A stretch of DNA of 64,000 nucleotides from Rhineura floridana (GCF_030035675.1 NC_084482.1:221487943-221551942), one strand, 5' to 3'. Positions 12,901 through 23,640 are shown, counted from the stretch's first letter. Notes: a model not told the origin generated them from the sequence alone. A program made the numbers and translations.

Positions 12901-13707
12901 GTTCAAAAAACTCTTTTAATTTCTTCTTACATTCTTGTACTACTTTGTCATTCTGTAATAAAGATTCATTTAGTCTCCATCTAAATCCAAGATTTTTTTT
13001 TTTAAAGTTAATATCACAGGATTATGATCCGAAAAAGTTTTTGGTAATATATCCATTTTAAAAGTATCCTTCGCTAAAATTTTAGACATCCAAATCATAT
13101 CAATCCTCGAGAATGTTTTGTGTCTTTCTGAAAAATAAGTAAATTCCTTTGCATTATCATTTATATATCTCCAGGTATCCACCAATTCTAAATGTTCCAT
13201 CAGTTCAAAGCAAATCTTCGGTAATTTACCCTGTGTCTCTTTGATATTTTTTTCAGAAAGCCTATCAATTTTTGGTGAGATTACCCCATTCCAATCACCC
13301 ATGACACACCAATGATCATATGAAAACTCTGACAATTTTTCCATAAGTCCTGTGTAAAACCTTGTTTTATCTTCATTGGGGGCATAGATACCCACTATCA
13401 AAATGTTTGTACCCTGTAGAGTAATTTCAACCCCCACAAATCTACCACTATCATCCAGTAATACCAATTTAGGAAGCAATTGTGGGTTAATGTAGAGAAC
13501 AACTCCATTTTTTTTTTTTGGTCCAGCCGAAATAAATTCTTCACCCAAATTTTTACAAATCAGATATTTGGAATCTTTCTTCTTAATATGAGTTTCTTGT
13601 AAACAAATTATATCCAATTTTAATTTTTTCAAATAATGAAACACTTTCTTTCTCTTCTGCGCCGTGTTAGCTCCATTTATATTCCAAGTTAGATATTTGT
13701 AATCCAT
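9960..13707 (-). pseudogene. L1 ORF2 (endonuclease, reverse transcriptase), two frame breaks
   Basis: The endonuclease is at 13707-12970 with QETH, GDWN, SRID and SDHNPV motifs. The middle segment is 12847-12551. The reverse transcriptase and C-terminal region are at 12527-9960, with GTRQGCPLSPLLF, AFADDLII and a C-terminal CWKCKQQEG cysteine motif. Total length is about 1250 codons, close to the L1 norm. The only breaks seen are single-base length changes in A runs (on the minus strand) near 12995 and near 12545. Both are homopolymers, so assembly error is possible. Confidence 0.9.
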
Positions 13708-13722
13708 CTTTAAGCGTGTAAT

Positions 13723-14631
13723 TTAAAATGTGCCTGATGCTCCTTTTAATCCATCATCTTCCTTCCCTTCCTCTGCATATCTTTGTTGACTTTGTTCCCC
13801 AGGAATTATATCCATATCTTTGAGTTTATCTTCATCCATATCTTTTGAAGCTTTTCTCAAGAAGTCCCTTGCTTTTTGAACAGTATTCAATCTATATTTC
13901 TGTTGTCTGAATGTAAAGATCACTCCTTCTGGAACATCCCATCTAAATTGAATTTTACGTTGCTTAAGTTTCTCTGTAAGGAAAGCATATTCTTTTCTCT
14001 TACGTAAAAGTCTAATAGGAATTTCTTTCATCACCAGTATTTCCTTACCATCAATTTTAAAGGTATTTTTAAAGTGTTGCTGTAATACCATATCTCTGGT
14101 CGTCTTCTTTATAAAATGAACAAGCACATCTCTTGGAATTTTATTCATTGTTGCATATCTGGAATTAATTCTATACACTTTGTCTATTTCAAATTCCATC
14201 CGATCTTCATTCAAATCCAGAAATTTTGCTAGAGCATTAACAATTTTATCTCTGATGTCTTCACCTGTTTCCTCAGGGATTGCACGGAATCTCAAACAAT
14301 GTTCTTTATTTCTAAATTCAGTCACAGCCATATAGTCCAAGTTTTTTTCTAATTCCAGATTTAATATATCTGTTCTATTCTCCAAGATTTGTACCTTTTC
14401 TTTAGTGTTTTTTGCATCCTCCTTTATTTGCCCAATTGTCCCTTTAATCTCATCCACTTGTGTTTTAATATAGTCTTTTATATCTGTCAGTTCAGTTTTC
14501 ATTTCCTGTTTTATATCATTAATCCCTTCCATTATTTTTTGAAACAAATCTGGGGGTATAGCCCCTTCCTGTGGATCAGTAGAACCTCTTCGCTCCTGGG
14601 CCTTAGTTGCTTTTTTAGTTGTCATTTTCAA
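13723..14631 (-). CDS. L1 ORF1 RNA-binding protein, open
   Basis: 302 codons without interruption. Residues about 30-100 form a heptad-rich coiled coil for trimerisation. About 105-200 is the RRM (KEHCLRFRAIPEE). About 200-270 is the C-terminal domain (MKEIPIRLLRKRKEYAFL, FRWDVPEGVIFTFR). An acidic tail ends the protein. Known L1 ORF1 proteins bind L1 RNA in cytoplasmic particles and act as nucleic-acid chaperones. The stop lies 15 bp before the ORF2 start. Residues 207-209 (RLL) mark the deletion junction of the half-L1 elements. Confidence 0.92.
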   Translation of the reverse strand: MKMTTKKATKAQERRGSTDPQEGAIPPDLFQKIMEGINDIKQEMKTELTDIKDYIKTQVDEIKGTIGQIKEDAKNTKEKVQILENRTDILNLELEKNLDYMAVTEFRNKEHCLRFRAIPEETGEDIRDKIVNALAKFLDLNEDRMEFEIDKVYRINSRYATMNKIPRDVLVHFIKKTTRDMVLQQHFKNTFKIDGKEILVMKEIPIRLLRKRKEYAFLTEKLKQRKIQFRWDVPEGVIFTFRQQKYRLNTVQKARDFLRKASKDMDEDKLKDMDIIPGEQSQQRYAEEGKEDDGLKGASGTF

Positions 14632-15435
14632 GAAAAGCCTTTAATTTCTGATATTAATCACTGTTCCAAAACCTAGAGGCAGTCTATTTCTTTTTTTTTT
14701 CCTCCACCAACAAAAGAGTTAATATTCCAGGCCTGTTATTATAGTCCAGCCAGCACAGCACAGTTCTTATCTACGTCCAAGAATGCAAAACAATTCTGGT
14801 TCCCAACACCAAACGATTAGTAACATATACGAGCAGCAGATTCGTCCAAAAAGAAATAGTCCAAGCAGAAAAATAGTCCAAAATATATTTCCATCAAATA
14901 ATAATTACCTCTCATCCGTTTTTAAACTTTAAAACTCCAAATTCAGGCCAGCTTTTTGTCGTAAAAAAAGTATATAAGTTGTTTACATTTTCTTTCTTCC
15001 TTAATTATATTTAAAAGAGAAAAAGTATGACTCACCCAGGTTTCTCAGTTGCTGATTCGTAAACAAATCCCTTTTATTGTAGTAATTTAAGCCGAATGAT
15101 AAGATTTAGACAGAAGTGGGCTCACTGGTTAAGGACGTTTTTTTAAGAAGAAAAAAAAAACGCTTCGCTTTTTTCCAGTACAGCTTGCATGGAAATCCTG
15201 ACTCCGTCTTCAGCCGCTCGGCATGCCTTCTTATCTCAGGGATTTCCTGATCAATTCCAGCCGCCGACAGCTCAACGAAGTCTTGTGGAAAATCTGATCG
15301 GTTCTCCTATACCTTGGAGAACATTTAAGCCAGTCAAAGTTTCCTCTTGACTGGCTTTTAACCTGAAAAAAGCTTCCTCTGAGGCAGAGATCTCTCAGAG
15401 ACAGTCACCAGCTGAGCACTCACTTCCGGGAAGTC
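14632..15435 (-). promoter_or_regulatory. L1 5' UTR
   Basis: About 800 bp between the element start and the ORF1 start codon, ending at the target duplication. L1 5' UTRs usually carry the internal promoter. The first 20-30 bp begin like both half-L1 elements (GGACTTCC start), and a tract rich in AAAAACG lies near 15150. No specific factor site was assigned. Confidence 0.6.
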
Positions 15436-16790
15436 AAGGATTTAGTTTTCTCCAACAAGGGACTTAGCTTATTTAAATGTTGAGGGCTGGTTTTGGGGGG
15501 TATTTTTGTTTTGCAAGCTTGCATGGAAGTTAGCTGAGTTTTAATTGGTGCGTTCAATAGCTTGAATAAAGGGTTAAAATTCATTCTCTTTGTTAAAACA
15601 GGTTTAAAATTCTTTATATTCTTTGGTTTCTTCATTTTGTTAGCCCTCCGGTAAGCCCGATGCAAAGACGTAGCGTTTTTTGCTTTCAGTTCTGACTTCC
15701 GTGTCGAGCATTCTCGAATAGCTGGGGTAGCAGAGGTGGAGTCAGGGGGGTTTAGTTCCTCCGACAAAAGCGGCCCCAAAGACTTAATCAGAGTACTGAG
15801 TAGACTATTTGTTTCAGCTAGGTAGGCTTTTATCAAACTCAGTTCTTCGGTAACAGCTATTCCCCAGCCTAATGACGGCAGGTTCAGTCCTGTCATACTC
15901 TGCTGTGTTGAAAATTTATTTGTGGACTGATTCTCTGGATGGGCACACCTAGGTTCTTGTGATTCATTTATATCGTCTATGGTTAATATTTCTGAAGGAA
16001 TCTCCTCATCCCTCAGAGTTAGATTGCAATTAAAGCCTGCATCCTGTAATTCTTCACCCAGGCTTTTACTATGATTATCCTCCTTAGGTAGCTTGATTGT
16101 TAGTTGATGGTCTAATGACCAATCATGTTGGAATAGTGGCTGGGAGGTCATCGTTTGCATTGTTTGTTGATAAGGACTGGGAATAGTGAATAGTAAAGTT
16201 TGGTGGAAAGAATTATCAGAGCTTGAGATAGTTGAGATGGTTCAGGGGGGGTTCCCTTCCCCCAAGGAGATACCTAGGGGGGGACTTCCGGTTCTGGTCC
16301 CGGTAAGACGCTTTCTTCTTCAGCTCTAATCTCAGCTCCCTTAGTTTACAACTTGTAATCTTTTAATTCCTACCTGCCTTCTGGCAATAGAGATGGCAGG
16401 ATGCTTAAAGACTTGGCGATTAGCCCAACATTGTTAATTCTACTTCAAAGCTAATGGGTAGCAGTAATTAAGATAACAACCTGACTCCCTCCACAGAGCG
16501 TATGCTAAAGGAGCAGGAGAAATAGGACATCAAAGCAAAATACTTATGTCCCTGCTACATGACCCCTGAATAAGAACATAAGAATATAAGAACATAAGAA
16601 GAGCCTGCTGGATCAGGCCAGTGGCCCATCTAGTCCAGCATCTTGTTCTCACAGTGGCCAACCAGGTGCCTGGGGGAAGTCCGCAAGCAGGACCCGAGTG
16701 CAAGAACACTTTCCCCTCCTGAGGCTTCCGGCAACTGGTTTTCAGAAGCATGCTGCCTCTGACTAGGGTGGCAGAGCACAGCCATCATGG

Positions 16791-19590
16791 CTAGTAGCCA
16801 TTGATAGCCCTGTCCTCCATGAATTTGTCTAATCTTCTTTTAAAGCCGTCCAAGCTGGTGGCCATTACTGCATCTTGTGGGAGCAAATTCCATAGTTTAA
16901 CTATGCGCTGAGTAAAGAAGTACTTCTTTTTGTCTGTCCTGAATCTTCCAAAATTCAGCTTCTTTGAATGTCCACGAGTTCTAGTATTATGAGAGAGGGA
17001 GAAGAACTTTTCTCTATCCACTTTCTCAATGCCATGCATCATTTTATACACTTCTATCATGTCTCCTCTGACCCACCTTTTCTCTAAACTAAAAAGCCCC
17101 AAATGCTGCAACCTTTCCTCTTAAGGGAGTCGCTCCATCCCCTTGATCATTCTGGTTGCCCTCTTCTGAACCTTTTCCAACTCTATAATATCCTTTTTGA
17201 GATGAGGTGACCAGAACTGTACACAGTATTCCAAATGCGGCCGCACAATAGATTTATACAACGGCATGATGATATCGGCTGTTTTATTTTCAATACCTTT
17301 CCTAATTATTGCTAGCATGGAATTTGCCTTTTTCACAGTTGCCGCACACTGGGTCGACATTTTCATTGTGCTGTCCACTACAACCCCGAGGTCTCTCTCT
17401 TGGTCGGTCACCGCCAGTTCAGACCCCATGAGCGTATATGTGAAATTCAGATTTTTTGCTCCAATATGCATAATTTTACACTTGTTTATATTGAATTGCA
17501 TTTGCCATTTTTCCGCCCATTCACTCAGTTTGGAGAGGTCTTTTTGGAGCTCTTCGCAATCCCTTTTTGTTTTAACAACCCTGAACAATTTAGTGTCATC
17601 AGCAAACTTGGCCACTTGACTGCTCACTCCTAATTCTAGGTCATTAATGAACAAGTTGAAAAGTACAGGTCCCAATACCGATCCTTGAGGGACTCCACTT
17701 TCTACAGCCCTCCATTGGGAGAACTGTCCGTTTATTCCTACTCTCTGCTTTCTGCTTCTTAACCAATTCCTTATCCACAAGAGGACCTCTCCTCTTATTC
17801 CATGACTGCTAAGCTTCCTCAGAAGCCTTTGGTGAGGTACCTTGTCAAACGCTTTTTGAAAGTCTAAGTACACTATGTCCACTGGATCACCTCTATCTAT
17901 ATGCTTGTTGACACTCTCAAAAAATTCTAATAGGTTACTGAGACTGGACTTTCCCTTGCAGAAGCCATGCTGGCTCTGCTTCAGCAAGGCTTGTTCTTCT
18001 ATGTGCTTAGTTAATCTAGCTTTAATCATACTTTCTACCAGTTTTCCAGGGACAGAAGTTAAGCTAACTGGCCTGTAATTTCCGGGATCCCCTCTGGATC
18101 CCTTTTTGAAGATTGGCGTTACATTGGCCACTTTCCAGTCCTCAGGCACGGAGGAGGACCTGAGGGACAAGTTACATATTTTAGTTAGCAGATCAGCAAT
18201 TTCACCTTTGAGTTCTTTGAGAACTCTCGGGTGGATGCCATCCGGGCCCGGTGATTTGTCAGTTTTTATATTGTCCATTAAGCTTAGAACTTCCTCTCTC
18301 GTTACCACTATTTGTCTCAGTTCCTCAGAATCCCTTCCTGCAAATGTTAGTTCAGGTTCAGGGATCTGCCCTATATCTTCCACTGTGAAGACAGATGCAA
18401 AGAATTCATTTAGCTTCTCTGCAATCTCCTTATCGTTCTTTAGTACACCTTTGACTCCCTTATCATCCAAGGGTCCAATTGTCTCCCTAGATGGTCTCCT
18501 GCTTTGAATGTATTGATAGAATTTTTTGTTGTTGGTTTTTATGTTCTTAGCAATGTGCTCCTCAAATTCTTTTTTAGCATCCCTTATTGTCTTCTTGCAT
18601 TTCTTTTGCCAGAGTTTGTGTTCTTTTTTATTTTCTTCATTCGGACAAGACTTCCATTTTCTGAAGGAAGACTTTTTGCCTCTAAGATCTTCCTTGACTT
18701 TGCTCGTTAACCATGCTGGCAACTTCTTGGCCCTGGTGGTACCTTTTCTGATCTGCGGTATGCACTCCAGTTGAGCTTCTAATATAGTGTTTTTAAACAA
18801 CTTCCAAGCATTTTCGAGTAATGTGACCCTCTGGACTTTGTTTTTCAGCTTTCTTTTTACCAATCCCCTCATTTTTGTGAAGTTTCCTCTTTTGAAGTCA
18901 AATGTGACCGTGTTGGATTTTCTTGGCAATTGGCCATTTACATGTATGTTTAATTTAATAGCACTGTGGTCACTGCTCCCAATCGGTTCAACAACACTTA
19001 CATCTTGCACCAGGTCCCGGTCCCCACTGAGGATTAAGTCCAGGGTTGCCGTCCCTCTGGTCGGTTCCATGACCAACTGGTCTAGGGAATAGTCATTTAG
19101 AATATGTAGAATTTTTGCTTCTTTGTCATGACTGGAACACATATGCAGCCAGTGTATGTCCGGGTAGTTGAAGTCACCCATTACTACCACATTTCCTAGT
19201 TTGGATGCTTCCTCAATTTCATATCTCATCTCAAGGTCTCCCTGAGCATTTTGATCAGGGGGACGATAGATCGTTCCCAGTATTAAGTCCCTCCTGGGGC
19301 ACGGTATCACCACCCACAATGATTCTGTGGAGGAGTCTGCCTCTTTTGGGGTTACGAGCTTGCTGGATTCAATGCCGTCTTTCACGTATAGAGCGACTCC
19401 GCCACAAATACGTCCTTCCCTGTCCTTCCGATATAGTTTATATCCAGGGATAACCGTATCCCACTGGTTTTCTCCATTCCACCAGGTCTCCGTTATGCTC
19501 ACTGTATCAATGCTCTCCTCTAAGACCAAGCACTCCAGTTCTCCCATCTTGGTTCAGAGGCTCCTAGCATTAGCGTACAGGCACTTTTAA
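16791..19590 (-). pseudogene. CR1 ORF2 (endonuclease, reverse transcriptase)
   Basis: Endonuclease motifs ITETWW, GDFNYPDIHW and SDHSAIKL are followed by reverse transcriptase motifs KSPGPDGIHPRVLKE, NYRPVSLTS, LDFQKAFDKVPH, GVPQGSVLGPVLFN and AKFADDTKLF, and the C-terminal region ending FMEDRAINGY. One in-frame stop (17121-17123) falls in the C-terminal region where the second CR1 copy reads Tyr. Another stop lies just upstream of the MGELECL start, near 19552. Otherwise the frame is continuous for about 800 codons, so the copy is fairly young. Confidence 0.9.
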
Positions 19591-19801
19591 GCAGTGTCTC
19601 TCTTCAAGTGTCTTTGGCACTTGTGGTTAGGCCTGTGGTAATTTTGCTCTTCTGAATTTATATCCTGTGCCCCTGCTCTCACAATGCCTACTTCTAGGCC
19701 TACCCCTTTTAAAATTTCATCATTTCTTTGGTTTTTATCCCAGGGGGGAGGTTTATTCCGAACCGGACCTTTTTCAGCTCCTGTCGGGTTTCCCCGCTCA
19801 G

Positions 19802-20200
19802 TCAGTTTAAAAGCTGCTCTGCCACCTTTTTAATTTTAAGTGCCAGCAGTCTTGTTCCATTCTGGTTCAAGTGGAGCCCGTCCCTTTTGTACAGGCCCGG
19901 CTTGTCCCAAAATGTTCCCCAGTGCCTAACAAATCTGAACCCTTCCACCCGACACCATCGTCTCATCCACGCATTGAGACTGCGAAGCTGGGCCTGTCTG
20001 GCTGGTCCTGCGCATGGAACCGGTAGCATTTCAGAGAAAGCCACCTTGGAGGTCCTGGCTTTCAGCATCCTACCTAGCAACCTAAATTTTGCTTCCAGGA
20101 CCGCACGGCTGCATTTCCCCATGTCATTGGTGCCAACATGCACCACGACCACTGACTCCTTCCCAGCACTGTCTACCAAACTATCTAAATGAAATAATCG
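19802..20200 (-). pseudogene. CR1 ORF1 fragment, SGNH-esterase-like
   Basis: The reading VVVVHVGTNDMGK and the later LYKRDGLHLNQNGTRLL contain the GTND and DGLHLN blocks of the SGNH/GDSL esterase fold known in CR1 ORF1 proteins. The N-terminal part with the nucleophile serine block is missing through 5' truncation. The frame visible upstream of about 20200 is LINE X sequence and not CR1. Confidence 0.8.
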
Positions 20201-20454
20201 AAATAAATCAAACCATAGAGACCTTTGCAACATAACGTATAAGAGTATAAGAGTACTCATATATCTTCTGCTAAACTTGATACCAAAAGAATTGAACAGT
20301 GATATCGGCGTCCATTTTAAGGCTTATCCTGGCGATTACATAATGATTTTTACAAGGAAAAAATGTCAGGAGCTGGGCTTCATCTGTGATGAAATGCTTT
20401 GTTTTTGCCTTGAAATTCCAATGTGTTTTTTTCAACCCTCTTCCCCCTCAGCAG

Positions 20455-22499
20455 GTGACCGGCAGAATGAGAATTATAGAAAACCACAGATGGTGCCACT
20501 GGTAATAGCCAAGACTGAGAGTCAAAAAGAGATATTTGGAAATCACAGGGGACCAAAAACGTCTGAAAGAAAGCAGCCAAAGAATGGGAGCAAGAAATCC
20601 TCTACTTGTCATAGTTTTCATCAAAGAACACACACTGGAGAAAAACCATTTAAATGCATGGAATGTGGAAAGAGCTTCAGTGTAAAAAATAGCCTTACTT
20701 CACATCACAGAACCCACACAGGGGAGAAACCATTTAAATGCAGGGAATGTGGAAAAAGCTTTACTCAGAACGATCATCTTACTTCACATAAAAGAACCCA
20801 CACAGGAGAGAAACCTTTTAAATGCATGGAGTGTGGAAAGAGCTTCAGTGTAAGCAGTAGCCTTAAATTACATCACCGAACCCACACAGGGGAGAAACCA
20901 TTTAAATGCATGGTGTGTGGAAAGAGCTTTAATCAGAGCAGTAATCTTACTTCACATCAAAGAACCCACACAGGGGAGAAGCCATTTAAATGCAAGGAGT
21001 GTGGAAAGAGCTTCCCTCAGAATGGTCAACTTACATTACATGAAAGAACCCACACAGGGGAGAAACCATTTAAATGCAAGCAGTGTGGAAAGAGCTTTAG
21101 CCACAAGTGGTACCATACATTGCATGAAAGAACACACACAGGGGAGAAACCATTTAAATGCAGGGAGTGTGGAAAGAGCTTCAGTGTAAAAAACAGCCTT
21201 ACTTTACATCACAGAACGCACACAGGGGAGCAACCATTTAAATGCAGGCAATGTGGAAAGAGCTTCAGTGGAAATGGTAACCTTAAATTACACCACAGAA
21301 CCCACACAGCGGAGAAGCCATTTAAATGCAAGGAGTGTGGAAAGAGCTTCTCTCGGAATGATCAACTTTCATTACATGAAAGAACCCATACAGGGGAGAA
21401 ACCATTTAAATGCATGGAGTGTGGAAAGAGCTTCAGTGAAAGCAGTAACCTTAAATTACATCACAGAACCCACACAGGGGAGAAGCCATTTAAATGCAAG
21501 CAGTGTGGAAAGAGCTTTAGACACAAGTGGTACCTTACAGTACATGAAAGAACCCACACTGGAGAAAAACCATTTAAATGCAGGGAATGTGGAAAGAGCT
21601 TCAGTCAGAGCAGTAAACTTACTTTACATCACAGAACACACACAGGGGAGAAACCATTTAAATGCAGAGAGTGTGGAAAGTACTTCAGTCAGAGCACTAG
21701 CCTTACTTTACATGAAAGAACCCACACAGGCGAGAAACCATTTAAATGCAGGGAGTGTGGAAAGAGAATCAGTCAGAGCAGTAGGCTTACTTTACATGAA
21801 AGAACCCACACAGGCGAGAAACCATTTAAATGCAGGGAATGTGGAAAGAGCTTCAGTGTAAACAGTAGCCTTACTTTACATCACAGAACCCACACAGGGG
21901 AGAAACAATTTAAATGCAGTGAGTGTGGAAAGAGCTTCAGTCAGAGCAGTGACCTTACTTCGCATCAAAGAACCCACACAGGGGAGAAGTCATTTAAATG
22001 CAAAGAGTGTGGAAAGAGCTTCAGTCAGAGTGGTAACCTTACATTACATGAAAGAACACACACAGGGGAGAAACCATTTAAATGCAGTGAGTGCGGAAAG
22101 AGCTTCAGTGTAAACAGTAGCCTGAAATTACATCACCGAACACACACAGGGGAGAAACCATTTAAATGCATGGAGTGTGGACAGGGCTTTAGTCAGAGAA
22201 GTAAGCTTACTTCACATCAAAGAACCCACACAGGGGAGAAGCCATTTAAATGTAAGGAGTGTGGAAAGAACTTCAGTCAGAGCGGTCACCTTACTTCACA
22301 TCAAAGAACCCATACAGGGGAGAAACCATTTAAATGCAGGGAGTGTGGAAAGAGCTTCAGTCAGAGCAGTCACCGTACTTTGCATCAAAGAACCCATACA
22401 GGGGAGAAACCGTTTAAATGCAGAGAGTGTGGAAAAAGCTTCAGTGTAAGCAGTAGCCTTGTTTTACATCACAGAACCCACACGGGAGAAACCATTTAA
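20455..22499 (+). CDS. KZFP zinc-finger exon A2, 22 open fingers
   Basis: Terminal exon of a C2H2 zinc-finger gene. A polypyrimidine tract and ccccctcagcag precede 20455, which opens in phase 1. A linker of about 55 residues ([22 protein letters not shown]) is followed by 22 consecutive C2H2 fingers of 28 residues, all with complete Cys and His ligands, joined by HTGEKPFKC-type linkers, and ending HTGETI. The stop comes from a shortened linker (acacgggagaaacc instead of acacaggggagaaacc) that shifts the frame onto TAA. Degraded finger sequence follows. The start and KRAB exons would lie left of the window. The shorter exon A1 and nest 1 now lie between them, so splicing could pick either exon. 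Likely product: a sequence-specific nuclear repressor of the KZFP family, many of which target retroelements. Confidence 0.87.
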
Positions 22500-22705
22500 A
22501 TGTAGTGAGTGGAAAGAGGTTCAGTCAGAGCACACTTACTTCGTATGAAAAAACACTGTGGAGTAACTTTTTTAATGCATGGAGTATGGAAAGAGATTCA
22601 ATGAAAGCAGTAGGCTTACATCACAGGGGATACGCAGGAGAAACAATTGAAATGTAGGGAGTATGGAAAGAACTTCAATGGGAGCTTTATTCTTCATCTT
22701 GCAGG
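22500..22705 (+). pseudogene. Decayed zinc fingers after the A2 stop
   Basis: The sequence after the stop keeps finger-like words (ggaaagaggttcagtcagag, ggagtatggaaagagattca, ggagtatggaaagaacttca) at roughly finger spacing, with many losses. About three fossil fingers are visible. The same decayed tail occurs at 52527-52735 in unit B, so the shortening of the protein predates the unit duplication. Confidence 0.8.
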
Positions 22706-22724
22706 CTACATAGATTAAAGCCCT

Positions 22725-23640
22725 ATACAGGTTGGGGCCAGGATGCTTAAAAAATTATCTCACCTGTTATATATGCAGCCCATCACTGAAGTCTGCAGAA
22801 GATGGCCTCTTACGCATACCATCTCATTGGGAAGTCCACTCTGCATGATAGAGAAACCTGGCCTTTTGTGTGGTGGCAACTACTTTTTTGAACTTCCTCC
22901 TGTTACATATCAGACAGGTTTTTTTTTTTTGTGGTGCCTATAGAAGACCTACCTTTTTCAACAAACCTTTTAAGGGCAGAGCTTTATTACTGTTTCTGTG
23001 GGATTTTAAAAGGTAAAGGTGTCCCCGCACTTGTAGTGCGAGTCGTTTTCGACTCTTAGGGTGATGTCTTGCGACATTTACTAGGCGGACCGTATATATG
23101 AGGTGGGACTGCCAGTTCCTTCCCCGGTCTTTCTTTACCCCCCAGCATATGCCGGGCACTCATTTTACTGACCACGGATGGATGGGAGGCTGAGTGGACC
23201 TCGAACCCTTTTACCGGAGATTCGACTTCCTCCTTCCGTTGGAATCGAACTGCAGACGTGAGCAGAGCTTCGGCTGTGTTACTGCCGCTTACCACTCTGC
23301 GTCACGGAGGGTCTGTGTGGGATTTTAAAATATTTTTAATTGGTTTGCATATGAAATGTTTTTTTTTGGTGGTATTTTTGAGATACTTTCTGGGAAGTGA
23401 TTTCTAAATGAAAATAAAATAATACTAGTCCTTGTTTCTAAGGGTCTCCTTACTCAGTATTTTCATATAGTTTAGTTTAGCATACCTTTAACTGTTGATT
23501 TTATTGATTTTTAGTGTTTTTTAAATGTTGATTTTTTTATTGACCATTTTAATGTACATTTTATATTCTTTATAAAATTCTTCTGCAGTGTACACATTTT
23601 ATTAATATAAATAACTAAAAATGTATTTTTGTGTATAACA
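22725..23640 (+). mobile_element. L2-like LINE 3' remnant
   Basis: Degraded L2-type text (gttggggccaggatgcttaa, accatctcattgggaag, ggccttttgtgtggtggcaa) on the plus strand, followed by an AT-rich tail and interrupted by the SINE at 23012. An AATAAA at about 23413 could serve as polyadenylation signal for the A2 gene, but this is only a word match. Unit B keeps the first 75 bp (52740-52815). Confidence 0.5.
23012..23315 (-). mobile_element. tRNA-derived SINE
   Basis: Minus-strand SINE flanked by the 15-bp duplication tgtgggattttaaaa (22997-23011 and 23316-23330). On its own strand it opens with a tRNA-like head with a box-A-like GACGCAGAGTGGTAAGC and box-B-like AGTTCGATTCC, and ends CACCTTTACC before an A-rich tail. 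The perfect duplication implies a recent insertion. No SINE was seen at this position in unit B, though the sequence there is rearranged. Confidence 0.88.

Larger units (their letters stand above)
9758..15435 (-). mobile_element. Full-length L1 LINE, nearly intact
   Basis: A 5.68-kb minus-strand L1 inserted in LINE X, with a perfect 16-bp target duplication aaggatttagttttct (9742-9757 and 15436-15451). It has a 5' UTR of about 800 bp beginning GACTTCCCGGAAG, an intact ORF1, an ORF2 broken by two single-base shifts, a 3' UTR with AATAAAAATTATT and a poly-A tract. The full 5' end and perfect duplication indicate a young insertion. The two half-L1 elements in this window share its 5' start, ORF1 and 3' end. 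Confidence 0.93.
8698..16160 (-). pseudogene. LINE X ORF1-like frame (split by L1)
   Basis: Reads on the minus strand from 16160 to 15452, resumes at 9757 after removal of the L1 and its duplicate target, and ends at 8698: about 590 codons. The N-terminal part starts MQTMTSQPLFQHD and has a short leucine-rich helix (EELSLIKAYLAETNSLL), then a basic stretch (RRANKMKKPKNIK). The second part has a CKSC motif and an RRM-like region (KRVIFTFQLIFIAEQIYKI), then a Ser/Pro-rich tail. The frame changes once between about 9640 and 9700. This layout resembles LINE ORF1 RNA-binding proteins. The family was not recognised. Confidence 0.6.
16571..20200 (-). mobile_element. Long CR1 LINE (copy 1)
   Basis: A minus-strand CR1 whose 3' end at 16571 carries the octamer-type tail (ATTCTTATGTTC repeats). 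It is 5'-truncated inside ORF1 near 20200. It contains the C-terminal esterase part of ORF1 and practically all of ORF2. It sits inside LINE X. As is usual for CR1, no target duplication could be defined. The 5' boundary is estimated from where ORF1 similarity stops. Confidence 0.88.
8456..20373 (-). mobile_element. LINE X: ORF1-only non-LTR element, carrying L1 and CR1
   Basis: A minus-strand element bounded by the 12-bp duplication tgggcttcatct (8444-8455 and 20374-20385). Its own sequence is in three pieces (20373 to about 20200, about 16570-15452, 9757-8456), together about 2.6 kb. It is interrupted by CR1 (16571-20200) and L1 (9758-15435). The pieces hold a 5' region, one long ORF1-like frame and a 240-bp 3' UTR ending CAAATAAAGTGACTTACACT. 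No endonuclease or reverse transcriptase was found anywhere in it. The 3' end resembles that of LINE Y (a GTCTT-GAC then AATAAAG arrangement), which hints at a shared or related replication machinery. Confidence 0.7.

Noticed and set aside
16290-16330. A GGACTTCC word as another L1 5' end
   Set aside because: Only a few bases match and no L1 sequence follows; it is part of LINE X's 5' region.
17266-19590. Plus-strand frames across the CR1
   Set aside because: They are antisense to the clear CR1 ORF2 and have no recognisable features.
8456-20373. LINE X as a processed copy of a host mRNA
   Set aside because: No host protein was recognised, there is no poly-A tail, and the 3' end matches LINE Y style. 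It is kept as an element, with retrocopy noted as a refuting possibility.
23012-23315. Independent tRNA gene
   Set aside because: Box A and B words belong to a SINE with its own target duplication; there is no tRNA-like acceptor pairing or 3' end.
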